Shown: positions 23,458-30,347 of the stretch, one piece after another
How positions within the stretch are numbered: the stretch's first letter is position 1
Layout: each line of letters begins with the position of its first letter
From: a virus
Length of the DNA: 37,401 nt
IMG/VR virus record: IMGVR_UViG_3300042565_001917
Span: 1 to 37,401 of that record
Direction: 5' to 3' (one strand)
Notes under the pieces: generated by a model
The model's input: the letters and a program-made list of their open reading frames with translations, nothing else
What the model was told of the DNA's origin: nothing
The model's database searches: none
Translations under genes and position numbers: made by a program

Positions 23458-23727
23458 TCATCGCGACCACTCCGTGAGCGTTTCGTGCGCGATCGCGAGG
23501 GCATCCCAGCTCGCGAGAGGCAGTCGGATCGTCTCGCGGTGGTCGGGGATCGTGTAGCCGAGAAGCATGCCCGCCGACGACCAGCAAGCGCGCGCGGCCA
23601 GCCTACGCGACAGCGTGACATTCCCGTGCTTCACGGCGATCCCGCCGACGACCCTCATCCCACCGTCGCGCGCTTCCGCGTAGATCGTCCCGTAGCCGCC
23701 GCCGCACATCCGGATTTCGTACGCCAT
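23458..23727 (-). CDS. Small early protein, 89 aa, under duplicated promoter cassette
   Basis: Begins MAYEIRMCGGGYGTIYAEA and has a glycine-rich start, a middle with R-R-L-A-A-R-A-C-W-S-S-A-G-M and a helical end. The family is unknown. ATG 23727 follows its own promoter (23776-23803) and leader palindrome. It is bounded downstream by a GC-rich hairpin. With the 70-codon gene, it forms a pair of small, independently promoted genes after the replication block. Confidence 0.6.
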   Translation of the reverse strand: MAYEIRMCGGGYGTIYAEARDGGMRVVGGIAVKHGNVTLSRRLAARACWSSAGMLLGYTIPDHRETIRLPLASWDALAIAHETLTEWSR

Positions 23728-23775
23728 TTTCGTCTCTCTTTCGCGTCCGGGCTCCGTGCCCGTCGTCGTGAGGAG

Positions 23776-23803
23776 ATGATAATCGTCGCGACGAGAAACG
23801 CAA
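23776..23803 (-). promoter_or_regulatory. Sigma70-like promoter, cassette 2, with operator-like palindrome
   Basis: Minus strand: -35 TTGCGT (23803-23798), 16-base spacer, -10 TATCAT (23781-23776). The spacer contains the perfect 12-base palindrome TCGTCGCGACGA (23783-23794). A one-mismatch copy (23805-23816) lies directly upstream of the -35, overlapping the stop of the 199-codon gene. Arrangement matches cassette 1, so the same repressor probably binds both. Leader palindrome: CGGGC-ACGGA-GCCCG at about 23748-23762. Confidence 0.65.
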
Positions 23804-23805
23804 GT

Positions 23806-23850
23806 CGCCGCGACGATTATTTTTCAACTACCTTGTAAGTCTCCGGAAAC
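23806..23850. repeat. Direct repeat unit 2 of the promoter cassettes
   Basis: This copy includes the real 3' end of the 199-codon gene (coding V-V-E-K-stop) and the start of the following control region. The shared core includes ATTATTTTTCAACTA, repeated at 23389-23403. Confidence 0.65.
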
Positions 23851-24416
23851 GTTGCGGATTCTAGCGCCAGCCTCTCCACTTCTTCGTACGGTACCGCGCG
23901 TCGGCGACTGACGCGCACCGTGCGGATCTCCCCGCGGCGCGCCGCGGCGCGCAGCTCATCTACGCTCCGCCCGAGCACGCCCGCCGCTTGCTCTATAGAC
24001 AGCGGCTCGTACGTCGGCGACGCACCCGCGTCGTCTGCTAGCGCGCGCAGAGTAGCCGCCGCCTCCGCCCACGACGGGCGCAGCCCGTCTAGTAGCGCGA
24101 CGAGTCTCCGCGCTCGCTCTGTAGCGTCCGCGGCGGTGCTCGACTCTCTAGTCTGCGTCTCGCGCCACGCGGCGCGCGCGCGCGCCGCTATCAGCGCGTC
24201 AGAGCACGCGTCGAGTACCCACACTCGAGCCGCCGCCGAGTCTGCAGCGGCGTCGAGCTCGGGGTGCCCATCGCGCTCCGGTGCGCGAGCCCACGGCGTC
24301 GGGTCCGGCGTCCAGTCTGCGCCGCGGGACACTAGCGTGCCGCGAGGCCCGACGACTAGGCCGAGATACCGGACGCGCTCAAGCCGCCACGCCAGCGAAT
24401 GCGGATCGGCGATCAC
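23817..24416 (-). CDS. HTH protein (excisionase/MerR-like C-terminal domain), 199 aa
   Basis: The last ~60 residues form a helix-turn-helix of the excisionase/MerR-type: L-S-I-E-Q-A-A-G-V-L-G-R-S-V-D-E-L-R, then R-R-G-E-I-R-T-V-R-V and a strand-turn into R-A-V-P-Y-E-E-V-E-R-L. The first ~130 residues are helical and Ala/Arg-rich, perhaps for oligomerisation. GTG 24416 overlaps the helicase stop as GTGA. It could be a transcription regulator of the downstream cassettes. With no integrase in the window, an excisionase role is unlikely. Confidence 0.65.
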   Translation of the reverse strand: MIADPHSLAWRLERVRYLGLVVGPRGTLVSRGADWTPDPTPWARAPERDGHPELDAAADSAAARVWVLDACSDALIAARARAAWRETQTRESSTAADATERARRLVALLDGLRPSWAEAAATLRALADDAGASPTYEPLSIEQAAGVLGRSVDELRAAARRGEIRTVRVSRRRAVPYEEVERLALESATFPETYKVVEK

Positions 24417-26050
24417 CGCGCGCCGTACCGCGCGAGCAGGTCAGAGCTGGGCCTCCAGCCGTGAGTCGCTAGATAGTCCATGATCGTGCGCGCATCGTCG
24501 AAAGTCACATCGCCGCGAAGGCCCGCGCGGATCAGCGTTTGTGCCTGCTTGATCGTGCACAAGCCCTCTCGCCGGCGCCGCGTCGCGTCCGCGAGCTTTT
24601 CGCTCGCGCTTCTCACTGTCTCGCGAGCGGAGACCGGCACTCGCATCGCTTCGAGTCGTGCGATCTGGTCTGGTCTGGCTAGCGGCACTCCCGACGCGTA
24701 AGCGCCTGCCGACACGCCGCATACAGAATCGACTGTCCACATCGATCTGTCGATCGCGCGGTAGCTAGCGCGCGCTTGCACAGCCTCGCGCTCCGCACGA
24801 TCGCGACGCTCCGCGAGCTTGCGTGCGTCCTCCGCCGCGCGCTCTTTCGCTTTCGCGCGTGCTTCGAGCATCGTGGCGCCGCCGGCGAGCTCTTCCGCGA
24901 TCAGCCTCGATGGCACCGAGTCCAGCTCGCCGCCGTCGAAAATGTCGACCACGTGAGCAAGATCGTGGCGCGTGTTTTTAGGGTGGAAGTCGAGCACGAG
25001 GCAGTCGGTCTTTCCCGGCGAGAGACGCGTGCCGCGCCCGACCATCTGAGCATATAGGGCTCGACTCTGCGTGGGCCTCGCGACTGCGACGCACGCCGTG
25101 GCCGGGGCGTCGAAGCCCTCGGTGAAGAGCGCGCAATTGACGAGGAACTGCACGTCTCCGCGCGAGTAGTCCTCAATCGCTTTCGCGCGCGACTCCGGGT
25201 CAGTGGAGCCGTCGAGGCTGCGCACTTTTGAAGCGCCGACATATCCGGCGAGCACCTCTGCTAGAGCATGTGCCGTTTCGACGCTGGGCATAAAGACCAG
25301 AGTCTTCCGATCGCCCGCCTCTCCAGCGAGCGGCGCCGCGATAGCGTGTAGCGGCTCGAGGCCTTGCATCGCCTTCGCGATGTCTTCCGCGGACAGATCG
25401 CGCCCGTGCTCTTGTCGAGTCGTGCGCACGCTGTCGAGCGATACGCAGTCGAGCGGTATGAGCCGCGAGCGCACGTCGCACAGATACCCGCCGCGCACGC
25501 CGTCGAGGATCGTCATCGTGTATGCGGTCGAGTCGAAGACGCCGCCGAGCGCGACACCGTCGCCGCGGTCCGGTGTCGCGGTGACCCCGAGCACGACGGC
25601 TTCGCCGAATCGATCGAGTATGTCTCGGTAGAGCGACGCGGTAGCCCGATGAGCCTCGTCAATCACTATCAGCGAGAAAGCGTCGCGCGGCCATTTTTGC
25701 AGGCGCTTCCCGCGTAGTGTCTGCACTGTAGCGACGACGGCAACCGATCCGAAAAGCGCGCCGAGCACGCTTGCTTTTTTGTCGCCGCTTTCGATCTCGA
25801 CCGCGCATCCCGTGGCTTCGAGTCGCGCCGCCGCTTGCGCCACAAGCTCGATTCTGTGAGCGAGTACGAGCGCGCGCCGGCCCGTTTGTGCGTAGTGCCG
25901 CCGGACGATCTCGGAGAAGACGGTGGTCTTCCCGAGCCCGGTGGCGAGGACCAAAAGCGTCTTTCCTCTGCCCGCTTCCCACTCTCTTTCGACGCTCGCT
26001 ATCGCCTCGACTTGGTACGGCCTCAGATCATGCGCCTCTACTCTCGACAT
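24413..26050 (-). CDS. SF2 DEAD/DEAH-box helicase, 545 aa
   Basis: From M at 26050: L-R-P-Y-Q-V-E-A-I (Q-motif-like), Walker A A-T-G-L-G-K-T-T (36-43), D-E-A-H (131-134), T-A-T-P (157-160), then in domain 2 Q-M-V-G-R-G-T-R (motif VI). This is a DEAH-type restriction/replication helicase of the type III res/UvrB-like group common in phages. The ATG at 26050 has AGGAG with five-base spacing, so the longer frame (to 26158, GTG start) is doubtful. The C-terminal ~190 residues carry helical extra sequence. It likely supports replication or recombination, unwinding DNA with ATP. Confidence 0.85.
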   Translation of the reverse strand: MSRVEAHDLRPYQVEAIASVEREWEAGRGKTLLVLATGLGKTTVFSEIVRRHYAQTGRRALVLAHRIELVAQAAARLEATGCAVEIESGDKKASVLGALFGSVAVVATVQTLRGKRLQKWPRDAFSLIVIDEAHRATASLYRDILDRFGEAVVLGVTATPDRGDGVALGGVFDSTAYTMTILDGVRGGYLCDVRSRLIPLDCVSLDSVRTTRQEHGRDLSAEDIAKAMQGLEPLHAIAAPLAGEAGDRKTLVFMPSVETAHALAEVLAGYVGASKVRSLDGSTDPESRAKAIEDYSRGDVQFLVNCALFTEGFDAPATACVAVARPTQSRALYAQMVGRGTRLSPGKTDCLVLDFHPKNTRHDLAHVVDIFDGGELDSVPSRLIAEELAGGATMLEARAKAKERAAEDARKLAERRDRAEREAVQARASYRAIDRSMWTVDSVCGVSAGAYASGVPLARPDQIARLEAMRVPVSARETVRSASEKLADATRRRREGLCTIKQAQTLIRAGLRGDVTFDDARTIMDYLATHGWRPSSDLLARYGAR

Positions 26051-26111
26051 CATATCTCCTCGCCGCGACGCTACGCGGCTGCCTGTCGTCGTCTTTAGCC
26101 CATCCACACGA

Positions 26112-26690
26112 TCACGGTGCACCACGTTTCCACCTTGCAAAGTCAGCTCCGCCGCCACGAGGCACGCCGCGTCTCCACGTGGGCTCCTGGTACGACGCCC
26201 ATGGCATGCGCCTCACGATCGACTCGTCGCACACGGCAAGAACAGAAGCGCGTGTTGAATCCTCGCGCAACGGGAAGACCCAACGGTCTTTCGGCTCGCT
26301 CTTAGTTTTCCCGTCCCACGATCCGCCACCTGTCGGGGGCGGTCGGAGCCGCTGCCACGTAGGAGCCCACAGCCACCCGCACGCACGGTACAACGCCCCG
26401 TCGTGACCGACAGATGGGTCCGAGTAGCTTACAACTGTGGTCGTTTCCGGGTGTTGCTCTGCGATCCATCGCTTCACGCGCGCCCACTGCCGAGCTCCTG
26501 CGTTGGCCTGCGAAGGCCGTAGCAGACACCACCGTTTGAGCTCCACCCACGACGCCGGGAGCATGCGCGACGATGGACGCCCGATGACCACGATCCCGTG
26601 CTCATCTGTGTACCGCTTGCCTCCAATCTCTCCGAGATAGTGAAACGCGTCGAGCGCGCTCGGCGCGTCATGGAGCAGCCGCAGCGTCAT
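26112..26690 (-). CDS. GNAT-fold protein, Mom-like candidate, 192 aa
   Basis: ATG 26690 overlaps the RuvC-like gene's stop (ATGA), so the longer frame is dropped. The product carries F-H-Y-L-G (16-20), I-V-V-I-G-R-P-S-S-R (33-42), a W-V-E-L-K-R-W-C block, and V-S-Y-S-D-P-S-V-G-H-D-G-A-L-Y-R-A (87-103), a layout seen in phage GNAT-like/Mom-type proteins. Mu Mom uses a GNAT fold to carbamoylmethylate adenine in DNA. The C-terminal part has a W-V-F-P-L segment and ends in a Gly/Arg-rich tail. The enzymatic product is not shown; DNA modification is inference from fold and methyltransferase neighbour. Confidence 0.6.
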   Translation of the reverse strand: MTLRLLHDAPSALDAFHYLGEIGGKRYTDEHGIVVIGRPSSRMLPASWVELKRWCLLRPSQANAGARQWARVKRWIAEQHPETTTVVSYSDPSVGHDGALYRACGWLWAPTWQRLRPPPTGGGSWDGKTKSEPKDRWVFPLREDSTRASVLAVCDESIVRRMPWASYQEPTWRRGVPRGGGADFARWKRGAP

Positions 26691-27178
26691 CGCTTCCCCG
26701 CGATCTTCGCGATCTCCGCGCTGTGCTGCGCTCCCCACAGCGCGATTAGCACGGCCTCCGCCTCGTCATCACTAGCCACCGCGATCCCGCGACCGCTACA
26801 CGCGAGCATCGACTGCGCTTTCCACGCGTCCGACGTGAGTCTGTGCCTACCGATCATCGCGGCTCGCCACGTGTACGGCTCGACACCGATGCACAGCCGG
26901 CGCGGCACGCCCGCAAGCTCGAGCGCCTCAAGCCACCGACCGCGCGCGTCACCCATTCCTAGTATCGTCGCGGGATTCCAATGCCGCCCGCCGCCGACAG
27001 TGTGCGCTTCGTAGACAGCCGCCAGCGGCTCGCCGAGTGACACGGCCCGCGCGATCACATCGCGCCGAGCCATCGCGCCGCGGACAGTGCCGCTCTCAAT
27101 GATCTTCGCCGCGCCGTGTGCACGCCGCGCGATTGCCCATCCGCTCGTAGCCGCTTGATCGATTCCGAGGACGATCAC
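26687..27178 (-). CDS. RuvC-like Holliday junction resolvase, 163 aa
   Basis: The RNase H-like RuvC pattern is visible: G-I-D-Q-A-A-T-S-G-W (Asp7), V-Y-E-A-H (Glu57), and S-D-D-E-A-E-A-V (Asp137/138 with Glu141). Length and order fit phage RuvC-type enzymes that resolve branched DNA before packaging. It overlaps the methyltransferase stop and the next gene by four bases each. It probably acts on intermediates made by the plus-strand recombination operon. Confidence 0.75.
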   Translation of the reverse strand: MIVLGIDQAATSGWAIARRAHGAAKIIESGTVRGAMARRDVIARAVSLGEPLAAVYEAHTVGGGRHWNPATILGMGDARGRWLEALELAGVPRRLCIGVEPYTWRAAMIGRHRLTSDAWKAQSMLACSGRGIAVASDDEAEAVLIALWGAQHSAEIAKIAGKR

Positions 27179-28056
27179 TTGTCATCTCCCATCGATAGCT
27201 GCTCTCGCGGTGACTCATCCACGTCGAGTCGCATTCGTAGCTGCGGGCGCGCCGCAGCGAGTCGCTTGCATGCAATCGCGAAGCGCCCCGGATCTGGCTC
27301 GCATCCGATCGCGCGCCGCCCCAGCTCCACCGCAGCGACGAGCGTCGTGCCCGCGCCCATGCACGGATCGCACACGAGATCGCCTTCGCGCGAGTAGTCG
27401 CCGACGATCGCGCGCATGAGCCAGAGTGGCTTGCCGCCAGTGACGTCCTTGCGCTCCGACGGTCCGACGTACGCGCCTGGCAGCGGCGTCGCGCCGCGTG
27501 TCGCGCGCGCTTCGATCGTGGCCCACTTCACCCATTCGCTAGAGCGCGGTCGCGACACGACTAGCCACGTGGCCCATTGCGCAGGCCCGTCGCCTGTCGA
27601 ACGGAACCGCGATCCGGTCTCGACACACGCAAGCGGCGAGAACGCGTAGCGGTAGGCGTCTTCCATCGCGGCCGCCCAGGCGGCATAGAGAGCGTGGTCT
27701 GTGAGCGACGCAATCCAACCTCGCGTGAGCTGGTTCCAAATCCCTACGAACGACTCGACGTCCGCCGCCGCCCACGCGGCATAGTCGATATTGCGGCGAC
27801 CTTTCTGCGGAGTTCGTTTGCTCGGGCGGCCCTTGTATAGATTGACCATTTCCACGCCGACATCGTGCCCCGCATGCGTGCGCTCCGAATACGGAGCATC
27901 CACGACCAGCGCGTCGACCATCACGCCCGCCGTACGCAGCGCGGCCGCGAGCGTAGCGTGGTCGCATTGAGCGACTACGTAGTGCTCGCCCACCTCGACG
28001 CGGTCGATATGCGTGCACGCTCGCTCGACGTCCTCGAGACTCGTCAATCGGCGCAT
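27175..28056 (-). CDS. Beta-class DNA methyltransferase (N6-adenine or N4-cytosine), 293 aa
   Basis: The catalytic motif IV is D-A-P-Y (53-56), replacing the usual D/S-P-P-Y, and motif I is D-P-C-M-G-A-G-T-T (230-238) with the adjoining G-C-E-P-D-P (251-256) for AdoMet binding. Motif IV before motif I is the beta-class order. Target adenine versus cytosine cannot be decided from the sequence. A conserved W-A-A-A segment lies between. The P-to-A change in the catalytic motif is a small departure. It may protect phage DNA from host restriction. No partner endonuclease is adjacent. Confidence 0.85.
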   Translation of the reverse strand: MRRLTSLEDVERACTHIDRVEVGEHYVVAQCDHATLAAALRTAGVMVDALVVDAPYSERTHAGHDVGVEMVNLYKGRPSKRTPQKGRRNIDYAAWAAADVESFVGIWNQLTRGWIASLTDHALYAAWAAAMEDAYRYAFSPLACVETGSRFRSTGDGPAQWATWLVVSRPRSSEWVKWATIEARATRGATPLPGAYVGPSERKDVTGGKPLWLMRAIVGDYSREGDLVCDPCMGAGTTLVAAVELGRRAIGCEPDPGRFAIACKRLAAARPQLRMRLDVDESPREQLSMGDDK

Positions 28057-28244
28057 AGCGTGATCCTATCTGCGGAGATCCTCCGCGACTGCTCCTCGCC
28101 GTCCACGTGCACTGTCACCAGCTCCAGCCACACGTGCCTCCCCACGTGAAATCCGCAGTAGGTGCGTGACGCTCGGCTCAGCACATCGGCCCCGCGCTCG
28201 ACCTCGCGATTTCGCTCATCGTGCACGATCACTGTCGCTCGCAT
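28044..28244 (-). CDS. Small basic protein, 66 aa
   Basis: ATG 28244 has GAGG five bases upstream, and the stop overlaps the methyltransferase gene start by 13 bases. It starts MRATVIVHDERNREVERG, has a Trp/Cys-containing strand-rich centre (GFHVGRHVWLELVTVHVDG) and a basic end. The family is unknown. Its position suggests an early protein of the DNA-metabolism block. Confidence 0.5.
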   Translation of the reverse strand: MRATVIVHDERNREVERGADVLSRASRTYCGFHVGRHVWLELVTVHVDGEEQSRRISADRITLCAD

Positions 28245-28504
28245 GTATGCCTCGGCTCGTAGTGTGGTGTCGGCAACTGCGCGATCATCGGCCTCGACGT
28301 CGACCGTAGCTGCACGACCTCGATGCCTAGCGCCTGCGCCCTTCTAGCGCCGTCCGCGCACCCTTCGCATTGTGCGTTCCTTCGATGTGCGTCCGGCCCG
28401 CGGACTGCCGCGTGCGCTGCGCCTCGCGCGTGCATCGTCGCGCACGACCGCGCCGATTGCGACACGCCATACGGCGCACACCACGTGCGATCATCGGGCC
28501 CCAT
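28229..28504 (-). CDS. Small Cys/His-containing protein, 91 aa
   Basis: ATG 28504 has GGAGG five bases upstream and is preferred over the further ATG. The product carries several cysteines (D-R-T-W-C-A-P-Y near the start; A-Q-C-E-G-C-A-D-G near residue 45-55) that could bind a metal, and a strongly Arg/His-rich middle. No known family. It overlaps the genes on both sides, as in a coupled small-gene cluster. Confidence 0.5.
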   Translation of the reverse strand: MGPDDRTWCAPYGVSQSARSCATMHARGAAHAAVRGPDAHRRNAQCEGCADGARRAQALGIEVVQLRSTSRPMIAQLPTPHYEPRHTCERQ

Positions 28505-28709
28505 CGTCGCCTCCAATCTTGCGGAGGTTGTCTAGCTCGGCCCACGCCTCGTCGCGCTCCTCGATCACCGCGAGCACGTCGGCGAGTCCGCATACGTACT
28601 CGAGCCCGCGTGCGTGCCTCCGCTCCATCGCTGCGATCCATCGGCGCTCGTCCTCTCTTCGGTACTCGCGCCGCATCCATCGAAGATCGTCCTCTTTATG
28701 ACCGCTCAT
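28491..28709 (-). CDS. Small charged helical protein, 72 aa
   Basis: ATG 28709 overlaps the stop of the Ala-rich gene (28706) as ATGA. The product is full of Arg/Glu/Asp (RREYRREDERRWIAAMERRH) with a predicted long coil and ends KIGGDDGAR. Unknown function. The charge pattern is typical of small phage early proteins that bind a host protein, but nothing specific can be inferred. Confidence 0.5.
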   Translation of the reverse strand: MSGHKEDDLRWMRREYRREDERRWIAAMERRHARGLEYVCGLADVLAVIEERDEAWAELDNLRKIGGDDGAR

Positions 28710-29329
28710 CGTCCCGCCTCCGCTTCCGCGATCTCTCGCTCAATCGCGTCGAGCACGCCCGCGGCGATACGATCCGCCGCCGCACGCGTCGCCGCCAGCG
28801 CTGCATCCGCCGCCGCCCCCGCCGCCGCGTACGCCGCCGACGCCGCCGCCGCCCACGCCGCCGTTCGCGCCGCCGCCGCCGCCCACGCCGCATTCGCGAC
28901 CGCCTCGCGGTCGCTCTCGGGAGCGCCGCGGCGGAGCCAGCCGAGCACGCCGTCGATCGCTGCGAGCGCAACAGCATCGTCGCTCGCGTGCATACGGGTC
29001 TCCTCGACGATCGCGAGGAGCGCGCCGACCTTTGCGCGGTCCCACGCTTCGCCGTCAAGCACATGCCATCGCCGCGCGAGCGATGCATACCGCCGCACGA
29101 CACCGGGCCACGCGTGCTCGCTCGGAGCATCGTCGAGCCACGGAGTCAGATAGGCGAGCCACGGAGGCATGACCGCCGCGGGACACGCGGCGGCAGTCTG
29201 CGCTGCGCCGGCCTCTGGCGATAGCGCGGCCAGCAGGCACGCGCGGCCGTGGCCTGCGGTCCACTTCTCACGGATCAAGCGCCCTTCCGCGATCATCGTG
29301 TCGAGTCTGTCGACTCTCTCACTGTCCAT
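28706..29329 (-). CDS. Alanine-rich repeat protein, 207 aa
   Basis: The chosen ATG 29329 follows the sigma/zinc gene's stop region; the longer frame from 29440 overlaps that gene by 122 bases. The N-terminal half has W-T-A-G-H-G-R-A-C-L-L-A-A-L-S-P, M-P-P-W-L-A-Y-L-T-P-W-L-D-D-A and R-R-Y-A-S-L-A-R-R-W, motifs that I link to a phage family of unknown role. The C-terminal ~70 residues are extremely alanine-rich, with W-A-A-A repeats, expected to be helical. Some Ala-rich repeat proteins of this style are annotated as immunity proteins, but that label would be a guess here. Confidence 0.6.
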   Translation of the reverse strand: MDSERVDRLDTMIAEGRLIREKWTAGHGRACLLAALSPEAGAAQTAAACPAAVMPPWLAYLTPWLDDAPSEHAWPGVVRRYASLARRWHVLDGEAWDRAKVGALLAIVEETRMHASDDAVALAAIDGVLGWLRRGAPESDREAVANAAWAAAAARTAAWAAAASAAYAAAGAAADAALAATRAAADRIAAGVLDAIEREIAEAEAGR

Positions 29330-30047
29330 CGCGCAACCCAGTCCCGCCACAAGCGCTGCACTCGGCTCGATACGAGCCGTCCACGTCCTCGGCAGTCTCG
29401 TCTCCCGAGCCGCCGCAAGCGCGGCACTCCGCGATCTCACTGTCGTCTGGCTCGAGCCTGTAATCGCCGATGTCGATCACTCCGCACCTCTCGATCGCGG
29501 CACTCAGCCGCTCTACCGTCGCCTCTAGTACCGCGACTGCTCTTTCTGCCGCGAGCGTCGCCTCGCTCGGCTCCTGCGCGTCTACCCGTGCAGCGATCCG
29601 CGCCTGTCTTTCCTCGCCGTCTACGCCCTGCCGCAGATGCGGCGGCTCGGGATCTCCGGCGCCGTCGCCGGGACGTCCGCGCGAGAGCCACGCGACGACG
29701 TCTCGCTCACGGACGCCGTCAAGCGCTAGCAGCGCCGCGATCTTTTTGAGCGCCTGCGCCTCGAGCGTGCGCGCACGCTCGCGAGTCACCCCGAGATATG
29801 CGCCGACGAGCTCTAGTGGCATCCCGTCGGGATGCGCCGCGACGATCGCTTGCGCGTCGGGGTCGTCGGCGTAGCGCGTAAAATGGCTGATAGCGCCATC
29901 CGTGCGGCGCATCGACTGCGCCTCGAGCGGTAGCGCGCACGCCTGCTCGCGCGAAAGACCGCGGGCCATCATCGACTCCAGGTGCCGCTTCGCGCGCGCT
30001 TTGTCAGCTCTAAGTTTTGAGACGAGTCCTTCGCCGATAGTGATCAC
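29319..30047 (-). CDS. Sigma70-region-4-like protein with DnaJ-type zinc motif, 242 aa
   Basis: Residues ~76-106 read M-P-L-E-L-V-G-A-Y-L-G-V-T-R-E-R-A-R-T-L, then E-A-Q-A-L-K-K, which match the C-terminal sigma70 region 4 (V-T-R-E-R-I-R-Q-I-E-A-K-A-L) that reads the -35 element. The C-terminus carries two C-x-x-C-G-G-x-G units (C208-C211 and C230-C233), the zinc motif of DnaJ. Region 2 is not seen, so it is not a full sigma factor. It probably redirects or anchors host RNA polymerase. It overlaps the small HTH gene by four bases and is second in the operon. Confidence 0.7.
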   Translation of the reverse strand: MITIGEGLVSKLRADKARAKRHLESMMARGLSREQACALPLEAQSMRRTDGAISHFTRYADDPDAQAIVAAHPDGMPLELVGAYLGVTRERARTLEAQALKKIAALLALDGVRERDVVAWLSRGRPGDGAGDPEPPHLRQGVDGEERQARIAARVDAQEPSEATLAAERAVAVLEATVERLSAAIERCGVIDIGDYRLEPDDSEIAECRACGGSGDETAEDVDGSYRAECSACGGTGLRDGQ

Positions 30048-30241
30048 GACTCACCTACCAGCGCCCCGATGGGACAGTCGAGCACGCGGGCAAGCGTCGC
30101 GAGATCGTCAAGTCGCGGTGATACCGCGCACGTCTCCCACGACCGCAGAGTCGCGATCGTCACGCCTGCGTGCGTCGCGCACTGCTGCTGTGTAAGCGAG
30201 GCGCGCAATCGTGCCTCGCGGATTCTATCTCCGATCCTCAT
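30044..30241 (-). CDS. Small HTH_3-type (Cro/CI-like) regulator, 65 aa
   Basis: The product has a classical XRE helix-turn-helix: R-I-R-E-A-R-L-R-A-S-L-T-Q-Q-Q-C-A, then H-A-G-V-T-I-A-T-L-R-S-W-E. ATG 30241 is chosen over the longer frame to 30349 because GGAGG lies four bases upstream and the short form is a complete domain. It is the first gene of the long minus-strand early operon, behind the best promoter in the window. The short size resembles Cro. An operator-like inverted repeat overlaps the promoter -35. Confidence 0.75.
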   Translation of the reverse strand: MRIGDRIREARLRASLTQQQCATHAGVTIATLRSWETCAVSPRLDDLATLARVLDCPIGALVGES

Positions 30242-30257
30242 CGTACCTCCGATGCGA

Positions 30258-30286
30258 CGTATACCGGACCGCGCGCAGTCTGTCAA
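30258..30286 (-). promoter_or_regulatory. Strong sigma70 promoter for the early minus-strand operon
   Basis: Minus strand: consensus -35 TTGACA (30286-30281), exact 17-base spacer, -10 TATACG (30263-30258). The predicted start is only about 10 bases before ATG 30241, with a Shine-Dalgarno (GGAGGT) in between. The inverted repeat CCGCGC (30269-30274) / GCGCGG (30287-30292) overlaps the spacer and the edge of the -35, so a repressor could cover the promoter. The opposite strand serves the plus-strand operon, making this a divergent control region. Confidence 0.8.
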
Positions 30287-30310
30287 GCGCGGCATGTCGT
30301 GCTCAAAAAG

Positions 30311-30347
30311 TTGCGCTCGATTGCGTTGCTGAGTACGACTAGCGGTC
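30311..30347 (+). promoter_or_regulatory. Candidate promoter for the recombination operon, plus strand
   Basis: TTGCGC (30311-30316), 17-base spacer, TACGAC (30334-30339), which is a poor match to sigma70 consensus. Predicted start would fall at or very close to ATG 30348, and no Shine-Dalgarno precedes that ATG, so a leaderless transcript is possible. Confidence is low; the divergent arrangement is clear, the exact promoter is not. Confidence 0.3.
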
